Shown: piece after piece, positions 53,346 through 62,914 of the stretch
How positions within the stretch are numbered: the first letter of the stretch is position 1
Layout of the letters: every line of letters starts with the position of its first letter
Assembly: GCA_049273695.1 (NCBI GenBank)
Contig: JBASRE010000042.1
Span: forward strand, 1 to 64,000
Reading direction: 5' to 3'
DNA from: UBA11740 sp049273695
GTDB taxonomy: Bacteria; Acidobacteriota; Blastocatellia; Pyrinomonadales; Pyrinomonadaceae
Length of the DNA: 64,000 bases
Made by a program: the position numbers and the translations under genes
The notes under the pieces: model-generated
Database searches by the model: none
What the model was told of the DNA's origin: nothing
The model's input: the letters and a program-made list of their open reading frames with translations, nothing else

Positions 53346-54191
53346 ATGTGCATTGAAGACGATTGCCCGGAAGACATTTCCAGTCGACGCTCATTCTTGA
53401 CTGGCGCGACGGCGACGCTTGCCGGCTTCGCGTTGCTAAACGTGACGGACGCAAACGCGCAAACTCAGAATGCACCAACGCGCGTCCTGGATGACCCTTC
53501 CATTCAACACAACCGTGTCGTCTTCAAACATAACGGCGTCGAAACCATCGATGGCTACCTGGCGCGACCGAAAGCCGACGGCGTCTACCCATCGGTGCTG
53601 GTGATTGCGGGAAACCGCATCACCGAAGAATACATTCCCAACACGTGTGCGGCGCTGGCGGTGGCCGGCTTTGTCGGGCTCGCGCCGAACATCTTCCATG
53701 TTTTGCCCGACACCGCGAGAACGCTGGCGGAAATGCGTGCTGCTGGTGCAAACCACACTGATTTTGATGTGTTGGAAGATCTCGATATCGCCGCGGATTA
53801 TTTGCGGCAGCAATCGTTCGTCAAGACTGACACGATGGGCGTGCTCGGTTTTTGTTATGGGGGAAAGATCGCGATGCTCTACGGCGCGCGTTCACGACAA
53901 ATTGATGCCGTCGTTCCGTTTCATCCGGGCGTGACGAAGGCCAGCGACGTGAAGCGGCTAAAAGTTCCAGTGCAGATTCATCACGGCACGGCCGACCAGG
54001 CCGTCGCATTAGCTGAGAGCCAGCGGCTCGTGAAAGAACTGAAGGGTCAACGGACGCCGGTTGAGCTGTTTACGTATGAAGGAGCAGGTCACGGTTTTCT
54101 CGCTTACACGCGTCCGACTTATAACGTCGAGGCAGCGAAGCTGGCTTGGCGGCGCGCGATGCCTTTCCTGCACAAGTATCTTGGGTCCTAA
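53346..54191 (+). CDS. Dienelactone hydrolase-family protein with Tat signal
   Basis: 281 residues. N-terminal Tat motif SRRSFLTG followed by a hydrophobic stretch and ANAQ, so exported folded. Alpha/beta hydrolase with Cys nucleophile in GFCYGGKIAML, Asp in HHGTADQAV and His in GAGHGFLAY: the dienelactone hydrolase triad. The substrate may be a lactone or ester; carbohydrate-related roles are also known. Followed by a GTGGCAC palindrome. Confidence 0.9.
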   Translation: MCIEDDCPEDISSRRSFLTGATATLAGFALLNVTDANAQTQNAPTRVLDDPSIQHNRVVFKHNGVETIDGYLARPKADGVYPSVLVIAGNRITEEYIPNTCAALAVAGFVGLAPNIFHVLPDTARTLAEMRAAGANHTDFDVLEDLDIAADYLRQQSFVKTDTMGVLGFCYGGKIAMLYGARSRQIDAVVPFHPGVTKASDVKRLKVPVQIHHGTADQAVALAESQRLVKELKGQRTPVELFTYEGAGHGFLAYTRPTYNVEAAKLAWRRAMPFLHKYLGS

Positions 54192-54202
54192 TCGTTCATA
54201 GG

Positions 54203-54261
54203 GTGGCACAGACTTCAGTCTGTGAATCCGACTGGAAATCACAGACTAAAGTCTGTGCCAC
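54203..54261. repeat. GTGGCACAGACT palindromic element, copy 2
   Basis: GTGGCACAGACTTCAGTCTG...ACAGACTAAAGTCTGTGCCA around a short spacer, 59 bases in all. Lies between the dienelactone hydrolase stop and the start of the next gene, where it may act as a terminator. Confidence 0.85.
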
Positions 54262-54277
54262 GCGAAGGGGAATTCAG

Positions 54278-55582
54278 ATGCCACGTACTCTCATTTTCAT
54301 ACTCGCCCTCTTTATTGTTGGATTGTGCAGCGTTGATGCCCGCGCTTGCAGTTGCGCAGGCCCAAGCGCGCCGTGCGAAGAATACTGGGAAGCGACGGCG
54401 GTTTTCATCGGAACGGTAATCGAAGGCCGGCTCGTCACCGTGAAAGAAAGCGACTACGAACACCAGATGCGTGCCGTGCGCATCTCGATCGATGAAGCAT
54501 TTCGCGGCGTGGAAGGTGCGGAGGTCGAAGTGTTGACCGGTTTGGGTGGTGGTGACTGTGGATTCGGCTTTCGCCGATCGCAGCAATTTCTCGTCTACGC
54601 TTATCGCCACGGGAGTGACCAAAAGCTGCACACCAACATCTGCACGCGCACGCGAGCGATATCTGAGGCCGATCCGGATCTCGTGTACATCCGCGGACTA
54701 AGTAAAGCCAAAGCCGGCGGCACGATCAATGGCAAGGTTGTACGCAATCGCAGGAACGAAACAGGCGGCTCGAATGGTGAACCGCTCGCCGGCGTGAATG
54801 TCACGATCGATGGTCCGCAAAAGGCGGAAGCGATCACCGATGCAAAAGGCGAGTTTAAGATTGAAGGTATTCAGCCCGGTGAATACACAGTCGTGCCGGC
54901 TGCACCGAAGGGACTCGCGACGCGCGGTCCTGATACAAAAGTTAAAGTCGCCGACCGTGGTTGCGCCGCGGTGCACTTTTGGCTTGAGTCGAACGCCCGC
55001 ATCAGCGGACGTGTGCTCAACCCGCAGGGGCTTCCAGCCGCTAAAGCTGAAATCGTCCTGATGGAGGCTGACAAAGAATGGTACCGGGGATACACGGAAC
55101 ATGCGTACGCGGATGAAGACGGCTCGTACACCTTCAAACTGATCCCGGAAGGGCGTTATGTGCTGCGAATTCGTTATGACGGCATGACCAGTCAGAATCG
55201 TCCTTTTCCCGTGATGTATTACCCAGGCACGCCGGACAAGTCTCAAGCACGAGTCTTTACTATCAAGGAAGGCGAGACGATTGACCTCGATATTAAGGTT
55301 CCGCCGCTACCGTCTGAAGTCGAAATTCGCGGACAGGTTGTTTGGCCGGACGGCAGGCCGGCGACCACAGCGAAGGTTGGTTACGGGACTGAGGGGATAG
55401 CCTATGCAGTGCCCGTTGATGAACAGGGACGATTCAGTTTCAAAGCTTACAACGGGATATCAATTGGCCTGAGCGCATACGTGGAAACTGAGAAAGGTAA
55501 ATACGTTCGCGCTAATGCCGGTCCGATCAGTGCCGGTGTCAACACTGAGCCGGTTAAGCTTGTCCTGCAACCTTCGCCGTAA
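54278..55582 (+). CDS. Secreted TIMP/NTR-like protein with carboxypeptidase-regulatory domains
   Basis: 434 residues from ATG 54278 with AAGGGGA upstream; the longer open frame upstream is encoded by a palindrome. Signal peptide LIFILALFIVGLCSVDARA; then an NTR/TIMP-like start CSCAGPSAPCEEYWEATAVF; then carboxypeptidase-regulatory-like beta sandwiches: ~145-230 (LAGVNVTIDGPQKAEAITDA), ~225-330 and ~350-434. Probably extracellular or cell-surface; such domains are also found in Oar-like receptors. Paralogue next door. Confidence 0.82.
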   Translation: MPRTLIFILALFIVGLCSVDARACSCAGPSAPCEEYWEATAVFIGTVIEGRLVTVKESDYEHQMRAVRISIDEAFRGVEGAEVEVLTGLGGGDCGFGFRRSQQFLVYAYRHGSDQKLHTNICTRTRAISEADPDLVYIRGLSKAKAGGTINGKVVRNRRNETGGSNGEPLAGVNVTIDGPQKAEAITDAKGEFKIEGIQPGEYTVVPAAPKGLATRGPDTKVKVADRGCAAVHFWLESNARISGRVLNPQGLPAAKAEIVLMEADKEWYRGYTEHAYADEDGSYTFKLIPEGRYVLRIRYDGMTSQNRPFPVMYYPGTPDKSQARVFTIKEGETIDLDIKVPPLPSEVEIRGQVVWPDGRPATTAKVGYGTEGIAYAVPVDEQGRFSFKAYNGISIGLSAYVETEKGKYVRANAGPISAGVNTEPVKLVLQPSP

Positions 55583-55610
55583 AAAAAAAGGCGGGCCACG
55601 CCCGCCTCTA
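55581..55610. terminator. Perfect GGCGGGC stem with A-run
   Basis: Nine A residues, then GGCGGGC-CAC-GCCCGCC at 55590-55606 and TCTAAAC. A perfect 7-bp stem. Read on the minus strand it is followed by a T-run; on the plus strand it lies right at the stop of the preceding gene. Shares GCCCGCCTCTAAAC with the repeat at 28987-29011. Confidence 0.7.
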
Positions 55611-55684
55611 AACGTCCCGATAAAACCTGCTTACCCCCGCGCTTGCAACCCGTTCCCTCGCAACGCATCCAAATCTCCGAAGCG

Positions 55685-57208
55685 ATGAACACGAAACGCC
55701 TGGTGCTGTTCGCGGCCTTAGTCCTGCTGATTGCTGTTGCAACCAGGGCGCAGCCCGGTTCGGATCGGAACCGGTTCAGTCCGTGGAACACCTGCGAGTT
55801 TGCTCACAACGAAAGCGACAAGATTTTTGTGGGACGCGTCATCTCTGTGGAAAGTATTCCGAATCCTTACGCTCCCAACGTCGGTTCACGTTGGGATAAA
55901 GTTCAGGTGGCGATTGAGCTTGGACTAAGAGGTCCGCTCAACGGATTAGTAGAACTTTACGTTCACCAGGGTTCTGGCCACCCTGGTCCGCCGCAGCCGA
56001 ACAGCCTTTACATCTTTACTGCATCGCATGTCAGCAGCGAAAGGTTTACCGGACTGTTCTCTAAACGATGGAGTACCCCAGTCGGCGAAATCTCTCTTGA
56101 GTGGCAGCTCGCATTCGAACGAATTCAATCGATTCTAAGCGGCGTGCCGGAACCCCGCGTGGTCGGCACCGTCAAAGAGATCACCGGAAGATTTGAGTAC
56201 CTGAGTAATCGGCCGTTGTCAGGGGTGTCTGTCGTGGCCAGGGATCAGACTGGAAACGAATTCAAATCCACGACCGATGGGGAGGGCCATTTTCAGTTTG
56301 ATGAATTACCAACCGGCAAGGATCCAACCAAGCATCACAGCGAGTTCATGCCCGAAACAAACTTTTCCGAATTGCCAAGTGGCACTTATGCGTTCTCAGT
56401 AGTCTTACCGCAGAAACAAGCTGTGCACGCAAATGGGAGGCTAATCGAAGCGGGCAAGGGAGCATACATACAAATCGGAACTTCATTGTGCAGCAAGGAA
56501 CTGAATTTCGTGATCGAGCACGCCGGCCGCATCACAGGACGTATCGAACGCGAGCAGGGAGACTGGGCCTTCGGTCAACCTCTGATGTACTTGTACTACG
56601 TCGATCCGAAGACGCGCGAAGCCCATTCCCGCGACACGGCTTTGGTTCCTACCAAAATATCGCTCTCACAAACCGACACGGGAAACGCGATTGATTTTTC
56701 GTTTGAACACGTTCCCATCGGCGTTTACGCGCTTGTGATTTCCAACATCGATCCGGCCGGTACGGCCGACACGATTTACTACCCAACCAGGGATGAGCGG
56801 CCGAACGAATCTCAACTCATTAACGTGACAGCGGAAAAAAATACGAGCGTCGTGATCAAGCTCCCGTCGTTACCGGAAAGGGAAATCTTCGGCGACGTCA
56901 GTCTGCCCGACGGGACCCGCGTCAATGCCACTGTGCGACTGATCACCGGGCGCGATGCAGATTATGAACCTCCGGCCGATTCGCTGATTAACGCCGATTT
57001 TTCAGGCAAAAACGAGCAGCAAGCAAAAGACGGCCAGTTCCGCTTTCGTTATTCGCAAGGCCGGCATGTTCGAATCTTCGCGTACTTCGACACCGTCAGA
57101 AATGGCGAATCAGTACGCCATTTTGGACGTAGTGAGAAACTAGTTGTGGATGGGAATCTTGGCCCGTGGACGATCGTCCTGGATCACATCGCGTTCCGCG
57201 GTCAATGA
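55685..57208 (+). CDS. Secreted protein with carboxypeptidase-regulatory domain, paralogue
   Basis: 507 residues from ATG 55685 (MNTKRLVLFAALVLLIAVAT), a signal peptide. Layout parallels the neighbour at 54278: an NTR-like N-terminal domain (CEFAHNESDKIFVGRVISVE), a carboxypeptidase-regulatory module (~175-260; LSGVSVVARDQTGNEFKSTT) and further beta domains. Probably arose by duplication and diverged. Function unknown. Confidence 0.78.
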   Translation: MNTKRLVLFAALVLLIAVATRAQPGSDRNRFSPWNTCEFAHNESDKIFVGRVISVESIPNPYAPNVGSRWDKVQVAIELGLRGPLNGLVELYVHQGSGHPGPPQPNSLYIFTASHVSSERFTGLFSKRWSTPVGEISLEWQLAFERIQSILSGVPEPRVVGTVKEITGRFEYLSNRPLSGVSVVARDQTGNEFKSTTDGEGHFQFDELPTGKDPTKHHSEFMPETNFSELPSGTYAFSVVLPQKQAVHANGRLIEAGKGAYIQIGTSLCSKELNFVIEHAGRITGRIEREQGDWAFGQPLMYLYYVDPKTREAHSRDTALVPTKISLSQTDTGNAIDFSFEHVPIGVYALVISNIDPAGTADTIYYPTRDERPNESQLINVTAEKNTSVVIKLPSLPEREIFGDVSLPDGTRVNATVRLITGRDADYEPPADSLINADFSGKNEQQAKDGQFRFRYSQGRHVRIFAYFDTVRNGESVRHFGRSEKLVVDGNLGPWTIVLDHIAFRGQ

Positions 57209-57245
57209 TTGCTAAAGCCATCGCTCACCGCGGTTTCAACGCGAT

Positions 57246-59054
57246 TTAGCTTTCCTTCTTCGGCCGTTCGTTCGCTTTCAAAACTCGTTTGCGCAGGCGG
57301 ATTGATTTCGGCGTGACTTCGACCAATTCGTCATTGGCAATAAATTCCAAAGCCTCTTCCAAAGACAAGTCTTTCACCGGCACCAGGCGCATGGCTTCGT
57401 CCGAACCCGACGCTCGCATGTTCGTCAGTTTCTTTTCCTTGATTGCATTCACATCCAAATCAACGGCGCGCGCGTTCTCACCGACGACCATGCCTTCGTA
57501 GACTTTGGTGTTGGGCCGGATGAAAAGCACACCGCGCTCCTGAAGGTTGTAGAGCGCGTAAGTGGTCGAGGTGCCCATGCGATCCGCCACCAGCGAGCCG
57601 CTGCCGCGTCCTTTCATCTCGCCCATCCATTTGTCGAAACGCAGGAAGAGCGTATTGAGTAACCCGGTGCCTTTGGTTTCCGTGAGGAACTCGCCGCGAA
57701 AACCGATCAATCCGCGCGATGGCGCTTCGAATTCAATGCGCACGCGGCCGGTGCCGTGGTTTACCATTTTCGTCATCTGGCCTTTGCGCCGGCCCATCGC
57801 TTCGGTCACGACGCCGATAAAATCTTCCGGACAATCGACCACGACTAACTCGACCGGTTCATGTAGTTCGCCGTTGACCCGGCGGGTAATGACCTCGGGT
57901 TTGGAAACCTGAAGTTCGTAACCCTCGCGCCGCATCATCTCAATCAGGATGGCAAGCTGCAGCTCGCCACGGCCCGAAACCTTGAATTGATCGGGCGAAT
58001 CCGTTTCCTCGACGCGAATCGCGACGTTGCCGAGCAGCTCGCGTTCGAGGCGTTCATTGATCTGACGCGAGGTGACGAACTGGCCTTCGGTGCCGGCAAA
58101 CGGCGAGTTGTTCACCGTGAAGATCATCGCGATGGTAGGTTCGTCCACGGCAATGGCGGGCAAGGGTTTTGGATTGTCGGGATCGGTGATCGTCTCGCCG
58201 ATGTTGATGTCTTCGACACCGGCCAGCGCGACAATCTCGCCCACGCCGGCAGTTTCAGCCTGGACGCGCTTCAGGCCTTCGAAAACGTAAAGCTCTTTCA
58301 CTCTGGTTTTCTTGACGGCGCCTTCGTGTCCGGCAATCACTACCTCCTGGTTGCGCGCGATCTCACCCGAGAAGATTCTGCCGATCGCCAATCGCCCGAC
58401 GTACTCGCTGTAGTCCACATTTGCCACCAGCAACTGCAGAGAGTCTGTGCGCAGCGCCCGCGGCGCCGGAATCGTTTCAATGATCTGATCGAACAGCGGC
58501 TTCAAGTTTGCCGAAGTATCGTCAAGTTTGTTTTTGGCCACACCATCGCGCGAGATGGCATAAAGAATCGGAAACTCAATTTGCTCGTCGGTCGCATCAA
58601 GATCCAGGAACAACTCGTAGATCTCGTTCACGACTTCTTCCGGGCGCGCGTCATGCCGGTCGATCTTGTTGACGACCGCAATCGCCGGCAATCTTGCTTC
58701 CAGAGCTTTGCGCAGCACAAAGCGCGTCTGGGGCAAGCAGCCTTCGGCCGCGTCCACCAGCAACATCACGCCATCGACCATCTTCAGAACGCGTTCGACT
58801 TCGCCGCCAAAATCGGCGTGTCCCGGCGTGTCAACGATATTGATTTTGTAATCGCCGTAACGCACGGAAGTGTTCTTGGCCATGATGGTGATGCCGCGTT
58901 CGCGCTCGAGATCCATCGAGTCCATGACGCGGTCGACGATGGTTTCGTTGTCACGATAGGTGCCGGCCTGCTTGAGCATGGCATCGACTAAAGTCGTCTT
59001 GCCGTGATCGACGTGGGCGATAATTGCGATGTTGCGAATCTTGTTTGTATCCAT
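57246..59054 (-). CDS. typA: Translational GTPase TypA/BipA
   Basis: Ribosome-associated GTPase. 602 residues from ATG 59054 (MDTNKIRNIAIIAHVDHGKT), the canonical start. G1 HVDHGKTTLVDAM, G2/switch RGITI, G3 DTPGHADFGGE, G4 NKIDR, followed by EF-G-like domains and the BipA C-terminal region (FRGEFLTETKGTGLLNTLF). The frame is open another 56 codons upstream to 59222, but those codons come from a palindromic repeat and are not part of the family. Confidence 0.95.
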   Translation of the reverse strand: MDTNKIRNIAIIAHVDHGKTTLVDAMLKQAGTYRDNETIVDRVMDSMDLERERGITIMAKNTSVRYGDYKINIVDTPGHADFGGEVERVLKMVDGVMLLVDAAEGCLPQTRFVLRKALEARLPAIAVVNKIDRHDARPEEVVNEIYELFLDLDATDEQIEFPILYAISRDGVAKNKLDDTSANLKPLFDQIIETIPAPRALRTDSLQLLVANVDYSEYVGRLAIGRIFSGEIARNQEVVIAGHEGAVKKTRVKELYVFEGLKRVQAETAGVGEIVALAGVEDINIGETITDPDNPKPLPAIAVDEPTIAMIFTVNNSPFAGTEGQFVTSRQINERLERELLGNVAIRVEETDSPDQFKVSGRGELQLAILIEMMRREGYELQVSKPEVITRRVNGELHEPVELVVVDCPEDFIGVVTEAMGRRKGQMTKMVNHGTGRVRIEFEAPSRGLIGFRGEFLTETKGTGLLNTLFLRFDKWMGEMKGRGSGSLVADRMGTSTTYALYNLQERGVLFIRPNTKVYEGMVVGENARAVDLDVNAIKEKKLTNMRASGSDEAMRLVPVKDLSLEEALEFIANDELVEVTPKSIRLRKRVLKANERPKKES

Positions 59055-59161
59055 TACTCGTTCCGATAGTGAAGAAAACTCACCTGAAGGCAAACGATAA
59101 GGATAGAGGGGTGGGCAGCAAAGCACAAACCGGCGACTGAATTGAGGGAGGAGAGACCGCT

Positions 59162-59222
59162 GTGGCACAGACTTTAGTGTGTGATCTTTTGCGTTGAGAC
59201 CACAGACTGAAGTCTGTGCCAC
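59162..59222. repeat. GTGGCACAGACT palindromic element, copy 3
   Basis: GTGGCACAGACTTTAGTGTG...ACAGACTGAAGTCTGTGCC, 61 bases, between the TonB-type receptor and typA. Best preserved in the outer arms. Read leftwards, its translation gives the AQTSVC peptide also seen at the RibB C-terminus. Confidence 0.82.
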
Positions 59223-59255
59223 TTATTTGAGCTGATGGGTAGTCTGATCTGGCGA

Positions 59256-62200
59256 TCAGAAGCTGAGCCTGACGCGCAGGCTAACCTGTCGATTGCCGCC
59301 CGATGAAGCGCTGGCGCCGGGTCCGAAAATGAACATGCTGGAAGTGTTAGTTGATTGCAGGAAGAACGGTGAAGCCATGTTCCCCACGGGCGCGGCCCGG
59401 TTTGTGTGATTAAGCACGTTGCTCACGTACACGGACAAAACCAGAGAGTAGGGTCTTTGCGGCTTGGCGGCAGGGGTTGGACTGGCCGGCGCACCCGCCG
59501 CAACAACCGGCGCTGTCCCGGTCGCGGCGATAGGCGGCGTTTTGGGCGGAGTGGCGCGTCCGAATTTGAAGGTCTTGGATGCGCCCACGTTCATTGAAAA
59601 GAAAGTCGGCCCCTGCGCAAAGTTGCGAGGAATTATTTTCTGATCGGGCGTGGGATTTGGGTCCAACGCACCATACGGAGTCATCACCACGCCGGGTTTG
59701 TTCAGATCAGTTGCGAACGCCGGTCGCTCAGAAAATGATGTATCGCCGTTCGTATCGCGTCCCGCCGTGATATTGAACGGTGGACCGGAGTTCGCAATGA
59801 TGAAGGTATTCAGACTGAAGCCTGACTTGGATTGATAACTTGCGCCCGTTGAAAACCAGTGGCGCGTGTCAAAGTTTGCGCGTGCCCACTCGTTACTGTA
59901 ATCGTACGCGTCGAAAGGCGACCCGGTGGTTCCCCAATCGTTACCGCGCGAATAGTTCAATGAGTAGTTCGTCCAAAAATCGATCTTACCGGCAATCTTG
60001 CCGTTAGCCGACACGCTCAGGCCGTCGTACCTCGAACGGCCGTCAGACTTGTACTCGTAGATGTTGCCCGCAGCGATACCAAAGGGTCGCACACCGCTGG
60101 TAGGAATTGCGGGATTGAAGGTCCCACCCAACGGCGAATTGATATTTAGGGTGCGAACCGAACGTCGTGTCTCGGTATGTGTGTAAGTTAATTGAAACTG
60201 AAGCGTCTTCGAGAGCTGGTGCTCCACGCCAATAGTCGACCGGAAGATTTGTTCCGGCGCGAGGCGGGAATCGAGGACGCGACGGGACCCGGGCACTGAA
60301 AAAGCATTCAGAACACTCACCGGCGGTACGACCGGGAACAAATCAAGCACAGCCGGATCGGTAACGGTGAATTGCTGCTGGTTGATGCCGTTGAACCGCG
60401 TCGTCTGCAGCGTGAAGTTCTCGCCAAATCGCGAATAAAAGACGCCAAAGCCGCCGCGAATCACCGTCTTGGACTGACTGGGAGCGGATACCTTTGCCGC
60501 GGTTTCGCCTGCTTTCGCACCCGCAGAATTCTTATCCGTGCCGCCCTTTCGCTTACCAAACACTGGCGACCATGCGAACGCTATGCGGGGCGCCAGATTG
60601 AAATTGCTGCTGATGTTGTTCTGATTTTCGTAGCGCAAGCCAGGCGACAGAGTGAAATTTGGACGGACCTTCCATTCGTCCTGAAAATAGAAACTCACGT
60701 CTGTTTGTGTGACGGAAGCTTCAGGATTACCGCCGGCGATCGAAAACTGGGTTGCGCCACCGCCGAGCAGTCTGATTTGCGTCGCGCCGAGATTCTGTCG
60801 TTGAAATACCAGCGTCCGGCGATAACGCTCAATGCTGGTGAGCTGAATCGCCGGCGCGCCCGGCACGATTTGATCGTTGGCATCCAGCGTGGGCCCCGTT
60901 CCGCCGGTAAACGTGTAAGTGCCACCGAAATTCACTGGCGAGATGCTTTCGATTCTTACGTATCTGACCCGTGCGCCCACTTTGAGAAAGTGACGTCCGT
61001 AAGTCCAGGAGGTGAAGTTTTGCAACTCCGCGCGATCGTCTTTATTGCTCGTCGAACCTACCTGCGATCCGCCGCCAAAGAACGATTCAGAGACATTCAG
61101 CCCCGGCAACACATTGTTCGCCGTTTGCCGAAAGATACGATGACTGAATTGAAATCGAGTTTCGTTGATGGTCCTCTCATTGATGAGCGCAGTCTCAGTA
61201 ATCTGAAGTGTGTGTGACTCGTTACTGGTGCGATAAGCGCGCGAAGGTAAAGAGAATCCGCCGATGCCTTGTGGATCTTGTGACGAGCGCCCGTATTGAT
61301 AATTCGAGACCAGCGTGTGCTTCTTGTTGATCTTGAGATCGTTTCGGAAGCCAAGATTGTTCGAGACACCGGGAATGACAAAAATCTGATTGAACCCGAC
61401 TGGCTTCAGCGTGACCAGATCCAGGATCGTGGCATTGACGACCGTGTTCGTGAAGTTCTCGTAGCGATTGATATAGAAAGTGAAAGAGGCGCGCTTCTTC
61501 ACCAGCGGACCAGTCAGGCTGCCTCCCCACTGGCGCGTTTGGAAAGGAGCGCGCACTTTGGCAAACGGATGTCTTGAGTTCAGACTCTCGTCGTTGAAAT
61601 TAAAAGTTACTCCACCATGGAATTTGTCGGTGCCCGGCTGAGTAAAAATCTCGATGCCTCCCCAGCCCGGATACTCATTCTCAGCCGCGTAGGGATTCTG
61701 ATTAATGCGAACCTCACGAATGGTTTCCTTTGGCGGCATCTGACCATTCGAGAATCCGTCAACCTTAACTTGTGCGCCGGCGCCTCCTTCGCCCTGTGGC
61801 GGGCCGGCCAACGCCTGTAGTGCGGCGGCGAACGCTTCCGGATCATCTGGTAAAGCTTCCAACTCGCGTTGACGCAGAGTGATCGCGTCGGCATTGCGGT
61901 CGGAGTCGGTGCTTATGGCGCTGTTGTCGATGACGACTGTTTGTTCCACTGAACCGATCACCAGCTCCAGGTTCACCGTCGAGGTCTTAGCGGACCGCAC
62001 GCTAACGTTTCTTTGTTCGAGTGTGCTGAACCCCTCCGCGGTCACCGTCAGATCGTAATTACCGGCGGCGAGAGAACGAAATTCGTAATTACCATTCGCG
62101 TCGGTATTGACCGTGCGGGTTTCGCCCTTGCTGTCCCTCGCCACCACCGTCGCCGTGACGACAAGACCACCAAGCTGATCAGTCACTGTACCTTTGATTG

Positions 62201-62294
62201 ACCCGGTGTTCGGTTGTGAATTGGTGGTGACCGCGGCCGCGAGGAGCAGGAGACCGGCGAGTGAGAATTTGAGAGATACGAAGCTTTTCATCAC
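59256..62294 (-). CDS. Oar-like TonB-dependent outer-membrane receptor
   Basis: 1012 residues. Signal peptide LAGLLLLAAAVTTNSQ; N-terminal carboxypeptidase-regulatory domain (~30-110; GSIKGTVTDQLGGLV); a plug-like region (~125-215; VKVDGFSNGQMPPKETIREV); a long barrel to the end (VSLRVRLSF). The family is greatly expanded in Acidobacteria and Myxococcota. A Pro/Ala-rich low-complexity insert lies near residue 920. No TonB box was identified. Substrate unknown. Confidence 0.88.
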   Translation of the reverse strand: MMKSFVSLKFSLAGLLLLAAAVTTNSQPNTGSIKGTVTDQLGGLVVTATVVARDSKGETRTVNTDANGNYEFRSLAAGNYDLTVTAEGFSTLEQRNVSVRSAKTSTVNLELVIGSVEQTVVIDNSAISTDSDRNADAITLRQRELEALPDDPEAFAAALQALAGPPQGEGGAGAQVKVDGFSNGQMPPKETIREVRINQNPYAAENEYPGWGGIEIFTQPGTDKFHGGVTFNFNDESLNSRHPFAKVRAPFQTRQWGGSLTGPLVKKRASFTFYINRYENFTNTVVNATILDLVTLKPVGFNQIFVIPGVSNNLGFRNDLKINKKHTLVSNYQYGRSSQDPQGIGGFSLPSRAYRTSNESHTLQITETALINERTINETRFQFSHRIFRQTANNVLPGLNVSESFFGGGSQVGSTSNKDDRAELQNFTSWTYGRHFLKVGARVRYVRIESISPVNFGGTYTFTGGTGPTLDANDQIVPGAPAIQLTSIERYRRTLVFQRQNLGATQIRLLGGGATQFSIAGGNPEASVTQTDVSFYFQDEWKVRPNFTLSPGLRYENQNNISSNFNLAPRIAFAWSPVFGKRKGGTDKNSAGAKAGETAAKVSAPSQSKTVIRGGFGVFYSRFGENFTLQTTRFNGINQQQFTVTDPAVLDLFPVVPPVSVLNAFSVPGSRRVLDSRLAPEQIFRSTIGVEHQLSKTLQFQLTYTHTETRRSVRTLNINSPLGGTFNPAIPTSGVRPFGIAAGNIYEYKSDGRSRYDGLSVSANGKIAGKIDFWTNYSLNYSRGNDWGTTGSPFDAYDYSNEWARANFDTRHWFSTGASYQSKSGFSLNTFIIANSGPPFNITAGRDTNGDTSFSERPAFATDLNKPGVVMTPYGALDPNPTPDQKIIPRNFAQGPTFFSMNVGASKTFKFGRATPPKTPPIAATGTAPVVAAGAPASPTPAAKPQRPYSLVLSVYVSNVLNHTNRAAPVGNMASPFFLQSTNTSSMFIFGPGASASSGGNRQVSLRVRLSF

Positions 62295-62438
62295 AGCTTC
62301 CCTGGGAGCAATAAGTCGAACTATCCGTTACATCAATTCAGAACCGTGCGGAGCAATGATCCGTAAAGTTGGGATAAAGATCTGGACTTCAAAGCTTGTA
62401 CACGCCTGCGTGCTGAAACGGTTTCATTAAGTTGAAAG

Positions 62439-62468
62439 GGGCGGCGGTAAGTTAGCCCTCGCCGCCCT
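62439..62468 (-). terminator. Hairpin after the yoeB-type gene
   Basis: GGGCGGCG-GTAAGTTAGCCCT-CGCCGCCC, an 8-bp perfect stem starting at the toxin's stop codon. Followed on the minus strand by CTTTC, only a weak T-run. Confidence 0.6.
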
Positions 62469-62725
62469 CAGTAGTGATAGCGACAAGCGACGATTCTAAT
62501 CTTTTCGTCCTTCACCTGATAAACGAGGCGATGTTCCTGATCGATGCGGCGTGACCAGCAACCCTTCAGTTCGTGTTTCAGAGGCTCAGGCTTGCCGATT
62601 CCACGAAACGGATCCCGCTGAACTTCGCGGATTAGCGTCATGATGCGCAGAGCTTTATTGCGATCGTTTTGAACCCACGACGCCAAGTCTTCAAACGCGG
62701 CGGCGTCAAATTCCAAGCTTCTCAC
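62468..62725 (-). CDS. YoeB/Txe-type mRNA interferase toxin
   Basis: 85 residues, whole-family match: EDLASWVQNDRNKALRIMTL, GIGKPEPLKHELKGCWSRRI, RLVYQVKDEKIRIVACRYHY. The Glu in EPLKHEL, the Arg of WSRRI and the C-terminal HY are the expected active-site positions of ribosome-dependent YoeB. GTG start at 62725, inside the antitoxin gene, a 20-base overlap that couples translation. Confidence 0.92.
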   Translation of the reverse strand: MRSLEFDAAAFEDLASWVQNDRNKALRIMTLIREVQRDPFRGIGKPEPLKHELKGCWSRRIDQEHRLVYQVKDEKIRIVACRYHY

Positions 62726-62909
62726 GGGCTTCCTCGAATGGAATTCCGGTTTGACGTTCTTTCGCTTCCAGCAGCCGGCGCTTCATCGTTTCGCTCTTCA
62801 GCAGGTAGGCCGTCTCTTTTTCAGACTCAATCTCGCGCCAGATCTCGATAGGAACGATCACGCCAGTTGGGTTGCCGCTTTCATCGGAGATGTATTGGAT
62901 GTCAGTCAT
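62706..62909 (-). CDS. YefM/Phd-like antitoxin
   Basis: 67 residues from ATG 62909 (MTDIQYISDESGNPTGVIVP). N-terminal Phd/YefM-like strand-helix with TGVIVPIEIWREIESEKETA, then a charged C-terminal tail likely to wrap the toxin. Usual antitoxin-before-toxin order. The frame is open to 62966, but that extension would overlap the upstream zinc-ribbon gene. Confidence 0.85.
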   Translation of the reverse strand: MTDIQYISDESGNPTGVIVPIEIWREIESEKETAYLLKSETMKRRLLEAKERQTGIPFEEAREKLGI

Positions 62910-62914
62910 GACGA

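Noticed and set aside
54146..54277. Long N-terminal extension of the secreted protein at 54278
   Set aside because: Runs through the GTGGCAC palindrome and overlaps the hydrolase gene; the ATG at 54278 has a ribosome-binding site and signal peptide.
57987..58991. 334-codon frame opposite typA
   Set aside because: Shadow of a well-conserved gene on the other strand; amino-acid pattern is not protein-like.
59055..59222. 56-residue N-terminal extension of TypA
   Set aside because: Encoded by a palindromic repeat; the canonical TypA start MDTNKIRN lies at 59054.
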